Shown piece by piece: positions 1 through 4,878 of a stretch of DNA of 10,209 nt. The notes below the pieces were generated by a model. The model saw nothing but the letters and a program-made list of their open reading frames with translations, was not told where the DNA came from and did no database searches. The stretch's first letter is position 1, and every line of letters starts with the position of its first letter. The position numbers were made by a program, and so were the translations under genes. The stretch spans positions 1 through 10,209 of the forward strand of contig CAYVYN010000010.1 in assembly GCA_964455905.1 (NCBI GenBank), given 5' to 3'. The stretch is from CAIJXB01 sp964455905. Lineage in GTDB: Bacteria > Chlamydiota > Chlamydiia > Chlamydiales > Rhabdochlamydiaceae.

Positions 1-580
1 GTGAAGCTGGACCAATAAAGGGAATGTCACCAAATTCGAGCTTGCCTGCATTTTCGATGAAATAATGAGAATCAGCTCATATACATACGCCCATAGGTTT
101 ATGAATCTCAGAGAGAATCTTGGCTCTTAGGCGAGTATTGCTTACCCCTATACTCACAGGTATACCAATTTTCTGAAGAATCTGAGCTTGGAGAAATAGG
201 GCGAATTGTTTCTCATCCATACCCTTATACTTTGGAATCCCTGTAATATCAGCCCATGACTCATCAATACTAAAACGCTCGATCCCGTTGCTCCACTGAG
301 AAAGAAATGCATGCATACGATCACTGACTTGCCCATAATAGCTCATATCAGGCGGGAGCATAACAAAGTCTCTCTTGGGAATCATCCTCTCAGCTTCCCA
401 AATAGGAGTACCCACTTTGACACCATACTTTCGGGCAAGGTAATTGCTCGTGATGATTATATCTCATCATACGCATACACATTTATCTCTGAGTTTTGGA
501 TCACGCATAACTTCACAACTTGCATAAAAGCAGTCGCAATCAATATGGGCGAAGAGTTGTTTTGAGACATTGAACTCCAT
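1..580 (-). CDS. umuC: UmuC-type Y-family translesion DNA polymerase, N-terminal part (runs off the left edge)
   Basis: This is an error-prone Y-family polymerase (UmuC/DinB) that copies past damaged template bases. About 193 N-terminal residues are in the window; E. coli UmuC has 422, so roughly half is missing beyond position 1. The opening palm motif HIDCDCFYASCE gives metal-binding D14 and steric-gate Y19, and FSIDESWADI gives D106 and E107; all three carboxylates of the family are present. The segment around residues 43-56 (SNYLARKYGVKVG) is the usual finger motif. Residues 38-39, where the family has VGG, are encoded by two consecutive TGA codons (464-469), and a third TGA lies at 77-79, so the gene is intact only with UGA read as glycine. 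I chose the ATG at 580 because an in-frame TAA lies just upstream and the family N-terminus begins here. It follows the umuD-like gene by 25 bp in the same direction, a classic umuDC operon. Family assignment is certain; UmuC rather than DinB rests on the partner gene. Confidence 0.93.
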
Positions 581-586
581 ACAAGT

Positions 587-592
587 ATTTTA
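587..592 (-). promoter_or_regulatory. -10-like hexamer 6 nt before the umuC start
   Basis: On the minus strand TAAAAT is followed by exactly 6 nt and then the umuC ATG. It may be an internal promoter giving a leaderless umuC transcript, or chance in AT-rich DNA. No convincing -35 was seen. The same geometry recurs at other starts in the window. Confidence 0.3.
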
Positions 593-605
593 GAGCTTAA
601 AGATG

Positions 606-1178
606 CTATTTCGCATATTTGCGTATCACGCCTGTCACGACTCAAAATACTTTCAGCTCTTCTTTTGGATAAAAATCTGGATATTTCGAATTTCCTGCAT
701 GGAGATAGTGTCCTCGTTTGTCTTTCTTGAGATATTTCAGAGTAAACTCACGGTCTACTTCTGCCACGACTATATCATCGACTTTCGCATGAATACCTTT
801 ATCCACTATGACAATATCACCTGTATGAATCCCCGCATCTATCATGCTATCACCTGAGACTTTTATCATGATGGTGCTCTCGGGATGCGGTATAAGGAAA
901 GTATCAATATCAATATTGTGGGCATTTTCTTCATCTCAGGGGGATGGGAAACCTGCTTTGACTGATTCGTATACCTTCTGGGTAAAAAAACTCTCCTGAG
1001 GAACAAATAAATATTTATCTTTCACAAAATATCCTGCCTCCACGAGACGGCGGAAGAGATAGGTCACACTCCCTTTTGATTTGAATCCGAGAAGCTCTCT
1101 CATGCCTTCAAAATTGGGGAGTTGTTTGTGCCTGCGGAAGTACTTTCGCAGGATGGCTATATATTGAAGGTCTTTCAT
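606..1178 (-). CDS. umuD: LexA/UmuD-like self-cleaving SOS regulator (S24 peptidase with N-terminal HTH)
   Basis: This 190-aa S24-family protein combines a LexA-like DNA-binding head with a UmuD-like body. Residues 1-58 resemble a LexA winged helix (LPNFEGMRELLGFKSKGSVT, then a basic wing), which the short E. coli UmuD lacks. From residue 75 it is very UmuD-like: AGFPSPG, SGDSMID, GDIVIVDK, VDREFTLK and a VFGVV end. The scissile bond is A75-G76. Nucleophile S111 and general base K148 are 37 residues apart, as S60 and K97 are in E. coli UmuD, and the cleavage-to-serine distance also matches. Two TGA codons (936-938 and 642-644) fall on glycines of conserved motifs and are read as Gly; the stop is TAG. 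It lies directly upstream of umuC. I infer that it represses its own operon through the adjacent palindrome and, once cleaved after DNA damage, may assist the polymerase. Whether it serves as global LexA or only as a local UmuD-type regulator cannot be told here. Confidence 0.9.
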
Positions 1179-1188
1179 AAATCAGAAT

Positions 1189-1202
1189 TGAACAATTGTT
1201 CA
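1189..1202. promoter_or_regulatory. Perfect 14-bp palindrome, probable LexA-type SOS operator of umuDC
   Basis: TGAACAATTGTTCA is identical to its reverse complement and starts 10 bp upstream of the umuD-like ATG. Its core GAAC-N4-GTTC is the core of the LexA/DinR box known from Bacillus and relatives. It lies just downstream of the -10 candidate, covering the expected transcription start, where a bound repressor would block initiation. Since the adjacent gene encodes an HTH-S24 protein, autoregulation is the natural inference. No second copy was noticed in the window. Confidence 0.75.
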
Positions 1203-1206
1203 GTTG

Positions 1207-1233
1207 AGTATATGCAAAGAAAAAATAATTCAA
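1207..1233 (-). promoter_or_regulatory. Predicted promoter of the umuDC operon
   Basis: On the minus strand there is a TTGAAT -35 (1228-1233), a 15-bp spacer and a TATACT -10 (1207-1212). The transcript would begin around 1196-1201, inside the palindrome, leaving a leader of roughly 20 nt. The spacer is short compared with the usual 17 bp, but two other promoter candidates here share it. Confidence 0.55.
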
Positions 1234-1290
1234 GAAACGAATTTATACCCAGGGTCCGCTCACTATTTCTGTTTTTTTGTTATTAAATAC

Positions 1291-1455
1291 TTATTTCTTC
1301 TTGTGGCAATGATATTGCCCGTGCTTAAGTCACCACTTTGCACAATTAGTCTTGCAGGTGTGACATCCTTTTTTATCTGTTCTTCACGGGTGAGCATACG
1401 CCATACTACCAACTCAGAGAAGAGCGATTAAGAGGAATAGTAATATTTTTTTCAT
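1291..1455 (-). CDS. Small secreted YHYH-type Cys/His-rich protein
   Basis: This is a 54-aa protein with a clear signal peptide (MKKILLFLLIALL, cleaved about after MAYA at residue 21) and a mature part of about 33 residues. The mature part reads HPGRTDKKGCHTCKTNCAKW, then GLKHGQYHCH. This is the YHYH-type motif (HPGRT..GCHTCxTNCxKWGL.YGxYHCH), found alone or attached to secreted nucleases and other extracellular proteins; its conserved Cys and His residues suggest metal binding or disulfides. Three TGA codons must be read as glycine, two of them at motif glycines (PGRT and WGL), which is strong support for the reading. It has no standard-code ORF of useful length and is easily missed. It is the last gene before the SOS operon and 22 bp downstream of the lipoprotein gene. 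The biochemical role of the motif is not established; a link with the SNase-domain protein encoded further right is an inference. Confidence 0.85.
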
Positions 1456-1461
1456 GCTTGT

Positions 1462-1467
1462 ATTATA
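1462..1467 (-). promoter_or_regulatory. -10 element TATAAT, probable leaderless promoter of the YHYH gene
   Basis: A perfect TATAAT on the minus strand is followed by 6 nt (ACAAGC) and the ATG, so transcription would start at or next to the A of the start codon. A weak -35 (TTGTAT) lies 14 bp upstream. There is no Shine-Dalgarno. Confidence 0.5.
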
Positions 1468-1477
1468 TCAATAAACC

Positions 1478-1744
1478 CTAAATACAATAATCAGACGCAC
1501 TGAGGGGGTGATCTTCTACACAACTAGACAAATCATCTAGTTCTGATTGAACATCTTCCAATTCCGATTGAACATCTTCCAATTCCGATTGAGTGTCCTC
1601 TAATTCTGAATCTACCTGTCATTTTTGATAAGACAACTGGTTATATTCATCCCTCCATTCTTCTGCAGTATATCAATCAACTTTCCCTAGAGAGCATCCT
1701 GCCAATAGACACCCCAAAGATACAATGATGAAGAGTTTCAACAT
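1478..1744 (-). CDS. Small lipoprotein with heptad coiled-coil repeats
   Basis: This 88-aa protein begins with a lipoprotein signal peptide (MLKLFIIVSLGCLLAGC), with lipobox LLAGC and the lipidated Cys at residue 17. After a short linker, residues 46-73 are almost pure heptads, SELEDTQ, SELEDVQ, SELEDVQ, SELDDLS, which should form a short acidic coiled coil, reminiscent of Lpp-type spacers. The tail has two further Cys residues (C74 and C87). Glycines 24 and 42 are TGA; the stop is TAG. The start ATG shares a base with the stop of the SLH-domain gene (TAATG), so translation is probably coupled and the proteins may act together at the envelope. No Shine-Dalgarno is visible. No family is recognised beyond the lipoprotein and coiled-coil features. 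A lipoprotein signal suggests an attachment to the outer face of the membrane. Confidence 0.85.
1541..1603. repeat. Three tandem 21-bp units coding the heptads of the lipoprotein
   Basis: Three adjoining 21-bp units start at 1541, 1562 and 1583. The first two differ at one base; the third diverges in its second half, and a degenerate fourth begins at 1604. Each unit encodes one seven-residue heptad (SELEDVQ type). Near-identity at DNA level suggests recent duplication by slippage. Confidence 0.85.
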
Positions 1745-3246
1745 TATTTAAGGAGTTTACTAATAAAGTTAAATACTTGTCATCTTAAAACATTCTCATT
1801 TGGATTCACACTACTAAAACTCTCAATTAGTCAAAGATTTTTTGCATGCTTTACAACCTTTTTCTGCCAATCAACAGTACCTGGATAGAATAAATCTGTT
1901 CCAGCTATATCAACATTGTAATCTATGCCTAATGCATTAAATACCATAGCTAATCACTCTGATAATGTCACTTTCCCCTCTGGTCTGAAATAAGCGTTTT
2001 CCTTTGAAACTATGCCATTCTCAGAAGCTACCTCAGCCACTCTGCACGCCCAATTATTAGGTTTCTTGCTAGATACATCTTTATATAGTCACTTGCATGT
2101 GTAATCTTCTTGTAAAGAGATAGATTTTAGCTTGAGAGCAATTCAGATAATCTCTTGTCTTAGTATTGTTCAATTCAAATTATAGTCAGAAACATTATCT
2201 ACTTTTGCAATGATGCCAAGACCAGCTAAATGATTAGCGTTATTTAAAGCTTCTGTGCTGTCATAATAATTGATTTGAGGAGCTGTAATTATTGCAGTTT
2301 GATTGTTCTGTGAACTAATAACAATCCCTTTGTAGATACAGTTAGTTTTACTAGTATTCCACTCATATCATGACTCACAATAACATTTATCTCCAATATC
2401 GATTGTGTGGTCTCAGTATATATCTTCACAGGTATCAAGTGCATATTCATCATTAGCGTCTTCTACACTCTGAATATCAATAACTATGTCAGTTGTTTTT
2501 GTTTCATTATTTAAAACAAACTTATCTCATCTATTCACTTTTTGGTCAGTTCCCAAATTAATTACAATATTTTTGCCCACAAAATCCTCAATCTTATACA
2601 TACCTACTGCATATCTCAACTCCAACACATAGTAATCATGAGTATAAGATGAATACACAAGTACCTTATCTGCCTCTTCGTCATATTTAACTAATAAGAA
2701 GTATGCTGAATATGATTTTTCTTCACATTTACCTGAATCGCTATTTAGTGTATAACCATCATTACATACACACGCATTTTTTAAATAACTATATTTGCTG
2801 TGTATACCATAAACTGAAGAACACATCATGCACTGATACTCTCCGAACATATCTTTGCCCAGAGTATAACCAGAGGAACATTTACAATCTCATGATAGAC
2901 TGTCATATTCTGATCAATATCATAGTTGCTTACTGCAATAATTACTTCAGCTTATGCATGACAACTTTCACATAACATCTTTTCAGAATACCCATCACCT
3001 TGTACAACTACATTTCCCACTTAAAGAGTCATAATTAGCCATTACACCATAATCATCCCTACAGGCACTGTCCATACTTACGCAGGTCGAACCAAATATA
3101 CCATCTCTCATAACATATCAACTCATGCATTTGCAATATCAAGGTGATGATTCGTATGCCATAAAACCAAACTCACTACAACTAGAGCCATAATATGCAA
3201 ATGAAAACGGAACTAATAAAGAGAAAAGGAGAATGATTTTTTTCAT
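1744..3246 (-). CDS. Secreted Cys-rich repeat protein with C-terminal SLH-like domains
   Basis: This is a 500-aa surface protein. A signal peptide (MKKIILLFSLLVPFSFA, cleaved near residue 17) is followed by four tandem Cys-rich repeats of 35-40 residues at 23-176, of the form C-x4-YG ... YDSLSG-x-CxC-x2-GY. A fifth, isolated copy lies at 272-303. Residues 178-262 are hydrophilic, probably beta-rich and unrecognised. Residues 327-500 form about three SLH-like units (motifs EIIGIALKLK, LYKDV, NWACRVAEVASENGI, DWQKKVVKHAKNLGLI). They align well with the N-terminus of the nuclease protein encoded from 4879, so both probably use the same surface anchor. Eighteen TGA codons are read as Gly, several at the conserved repeat glycine; the frame is then open from ATG to TAA with no other stop. 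The TAA overlaps the lipoprotein start. The Cys-repeat motif resembles repeats in other CPR surface proteins. Substrate or partner is unknown; adhesion or contact with a host cell is a guess. Confidence 0.88.
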
Positions 3247-3252
3247 AATGTA

Positions 3253-3279
3253 ATTATAAAGCACCCAGCAGGTTTACAA
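3253..3279 (-). promoter_or_regulatory. Predicted promoter of the SLH/Cys-rich gene
   Basis: The minus strand has TTGTAA (3274-3279), a 15-bp spacer and a perfect TATAAT (3253-3258), then 6 nt and the ATG. A transcript starting here would be leaderless. The promoter lies inside the 3' end of the upstream Zn-ribbon gene, so the SLH gene can be expressed independently of that gene. Confidence 0.5.
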
Positions 3280-3730
3280 TCGCTATCAAAAAGATGAGTA
3301 ATATGGAACCTCCATTAATAAAAACTTTTGTCATGTTTTTTTCAGTATTAATCCTTAGCTTTTCCATCTCTGCCTCTTCATAGTCATTTGGCTTTTCTTT
3401 TAACAGTACTCTTATTTTTTTAAGTTCGTCATTTAATCAAAAAACAAATCTTGAATTTAATACACCATAATTCATGCTAAATGCTCTCAAATCGCAATAG
3501 ATAATTATAAGGAGAGAAACAACGATTGTCTCGAAACTATCGTAAATACCATCGTAAATAGCAATTACAATAAGTACTGCAATAACATTTATAGCAATTA
3601 CCCATAAATAGCCCAACACCTTCATCCAATTAACATCCTGCCAATAGTTTTTAGCTTCAATTGCAAGTCAACAAGAATCACAATACCTAGCTCCTGGCTC
3701 TAATTTACTTCCACATTTAGTACAAAACAT
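3254..3730 (-). CDS. Zn-ribbon membrane protein (158 aa)
   Basis: An N-terminal zinc ribbon (MFCTKCGSKLEPGARYCDSC) uses C3, C6, C17 and C20, the four-Cys form found in many prokaryotic zinc-ribbon membrane proteins. It is followed by two probable membrane helices (about 37-57 and 66-82), a charged cytoplasmic stretch (about 98-130) and a C-terminal helix (about 137-157). TGA is Gly at residue 21, completing the CxxCG of the ribbon, and again after the second helix; a TAA ends the gene. It sits 9 bp downstream of a longer protein with the same N-terminal ribbon and 7 bp upstream of the SLH gene. No specific family is recognised. Zinc ribbons fused to membrane helices usually mark small membrane-associated assembly or sensing proteins, but no function is claimed. 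Confidence 0.85.
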
Positions 3731-3736
3731 AATAGA

Positions 3737-3742
3737 ATATTA
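3737..3742 (-). promoter_or_regulatory. -10-like TAATAT 6 nt before the 158-aa Zn-ribbon gene
   Basis: TAATAT, within the octamer TTAATATT, is followed by 6 nt and the ATG. The same octamer precedes the ATGs at 4483, 4879 and 8682. It overlaps the TAA stop of the upstream gene. No clear -35 is seen. Confidence 0.35.
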
Positions 3743-4483
3743 ACCAAATAACCACTGAAAGAAATATACAGAAAGACCAAATACAATAGATGCTAAAACT
3801 AAGCATAGAAGAGTATATCCCAGTATTTTTCTAACTTTATCATGTATATCTGGTTCACTTTTTATAAATTTAACCTTTTCTTTTTCTTTTAGGGGAACAT
3901 CGTTTTCTACATTTTTACTATCTGGTTCTCTGAAAGTAGAAATAAGAGCCAATACAAATGATATACCAAGATGTTTATAAAATGACTCTGCTGAATACTC
4001 AGGGTCTATGTATAACAGGACTCACCATATAACATTAATTGAGGAGATAACGATACTCCAAATAGATAGATAAAGATAATTCTTTCACAATCCAAGTTTG
4101 TACTTAGAATATGAGTAAGTAGCACTAAATACTCATAGAGGAGGTAAGATTATTCCCAGATAGATATTTGACAAATTAATAAGTTTATCAAAAAATCATT
4201 TGTTCGTTTTCCCAGCAATGTATAATCATAATCCCCAGCATGATAAATAGGTAATCCATAAAATGATGCCATTAGAAAGTCAAAATATAAAATAGGAAAA
4301 TACTCCAAAGAAAGCTCAAAAAAAGATTATAACCTTATCAAGGTTTATTTTTACACCAGTGCCGAAGCTCTCTCATGATTTAGCTTGTTCTGTATTATTC
4401 TTTGCATTTGAAACCTTTTCTCAACATCAAGGGCAAAATTTTGCTCATTTCCGAAGCTGTATACCGCAAGATTTACAAAGCAT
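3740..4483 (-). CDS. Zn-ribbon multi-pass membrane protein (247 aa)
   Basis: The N-terminus is a four-Cys zinc ribbon (MLCKSCGIQLRKGAKFCPGC; C3, C6, C17, C20), nearly superimposable on that of the next gene. After a polar linker come four to six hydrophobic segments, about 50-68, 71-91, 104-122, 138-158, possibly 170-184, and 222-245. A Lys/Glu-rich loop (about 185-216) precedes the last. Eleven TGA codons are read as Gly, two of them in the CPGCG of the ribbon, and the only in-frame stop is the terminal TAA. Of 24 glycines about 11 are TGA by hand count. It is the first gene of the minus-strand surface block, and 9 bp separate it from the 158-aa paralogue. A family cannot be named; it resembles generic zinc-ribbon/DUF805-like membrane proteins in layout only. 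Pairing with its paralogue suggests the two may work together. Confidence 0.85.
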
Positions 4484-4489
4484 AATTAA

Positions 4490-4495
4490 ATATTA
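4490..4495 (-). promoter_or_regulatory. -10-like TAATAT 6 nt before the 247-aa Zn-ribbon gene
   Basis: TAATAT (in TTAATATT) stands exactly 6 nt before the ATG at 4483, so a leaderless transcript is likely if it is used. This is the first gene of the minus-strand block, so a promoter is expected here. The -35 is not obvious. Confidence 0.4.
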
Positions 4496-4542
4496 ACTTA
4501 GATCAGTTTATGCATTTACTACGCTTATCAATAAAAACGAAT

Positions 4543-4710
4543 CTATTTCTTGCGTATATATGACAATAAGGTCTTAATAATAGCGATAGAAAGTAGCTGA
4601 AAAGACAATAAATAGAATATCCCCTGCCCCTGATAAATAGAATTAACTAAAAGATCTGCTTTGCTCGCCTCTCTATGTGTTCAAAGCTTGCATGAATAAC
4701 TCATTGGCAT
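4543..4710 (-). CDS. Possible small membrane ORF (55 aa)
   Basis: With TGA as Gly (one codon, residue 10), an ORF of 55 codons runs from ATG to TAG. It begins MPMSYSCKLGTHREASKADL, and its second half (about 30-48, IFYLLSFQLLSIAII) is hydrophobic enough for one membrane helix, ending in the basic YIRKK. A good promoter candidate (TTTACA, 15 bp, TATAAT) lies just upstream. It occupies part of an otherwise gene-free stretch between the divergent blocks. I recognise no family. It may instead be a chance ORF over a repeat or a non-coding RNA; the single TGA gives little coding support. Confidence is low. Confidence 0.35.
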
Positions 4711-4720
4711 CTTAGAGCAT

Positions 4721-4747
4721 ATTATAGCTGATTGTAGAATATGTAAA
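4721..4747 (-). promoter_or_regulatory. Predicted minus-strand promoter in the divergent region
   Basis: The minus strand has TTTACA (4742-4747), a 15-bp spacer and a perfect TATAAT (4721-4726). Transcription would start 3-4 nt before the ATG at 4710. It is one of the best promoter matches in the window and could serve the small ORF, a non-coding RNA, or the Zn-ribbon operon beyond. Confidence 0.5.
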
Positions 4748-4867
4748 ACCCCCGCGTTTTAGTCTCGTTATGATAGTAACTAGGATTCTGTTCGTACCCC
4801 CTTACCGTTAGAATTTTATTGAAATACTTTGTTTTTCAGAAAAGTACTCTAATATTGTTTTTAGAAT

Positions 4868-4873
4868 TAATAT
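4868..4873 (+). promoter_or_regulatory. -10-like TAATAT 5 nt before the nuclease gene
   Basis: TAATAT within the octamer TTAATATT lies 5 nt before the ATG at 4879. It would give a leaderless or nearly leaderless mRNA. No good -35 is seen, and the region is AT-rich, so this is tentative. Confidence 0.3.
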
Positions 4874-4878
4874 TATAT

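Larger units (their letters stand above)
4711..4878. other. Divergent intergenic region
   Basis: These 168 bp, together with 4484-4542 to the left of the small ORF, separate the minus-strand block from the plus-strand nuclease gene. They hold the promoter candidate of the small ORF, two C-rich runs (near 4749 and 4795) and a weak 6-bp hairpin at 4744-4761. AT-rich DNA then leads to the nuclease start. No tRNA or known riboswitch motif was recognised. Confidence 0.5.

Noticed and set aside
311..565. Plus-strand ORF of 84 codons
   Set aside because: It is antisense to umuC, whose conserved polymerase motifs prove the minus-strand reading.
1204..1431. Plus-strand ORF of 75 codons
   Set aside because: It lies opposite the YHYH gene and the umuD promoter; its product has no recognisable features, while the minus-strand reading gives a motif-bearing secreted protein.
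1541..1612. Direct 21-bp repeats as a CRISPR-like array
   Set aside because: The units abut without spacers and keep the reading frame of a heptad coiled coil.
1744..4483. Interpretation of the minus-strand block as decaying pseudogenes full of stops
   Set aside because: All interruptions are TGA, none TAA or TAG. Reading TGA as Gly restores complete genes with conserved motifs and lengths divisible by three.
4744..4761. TAAAAC/GTTTTA hairpin as an intrinsic terminator
   Set aside because: The 6-bp AT-rich stem is too weak, and no T tract follows on either strand.
4743..4818. A tmRNA, tRNA or other structured RNA end in the C-rich divergent region
   Set aside because: No cloverleaf, CCA end, or tmRNA tag/T-arm motif could be found by eye; only isolated C-runs are present.
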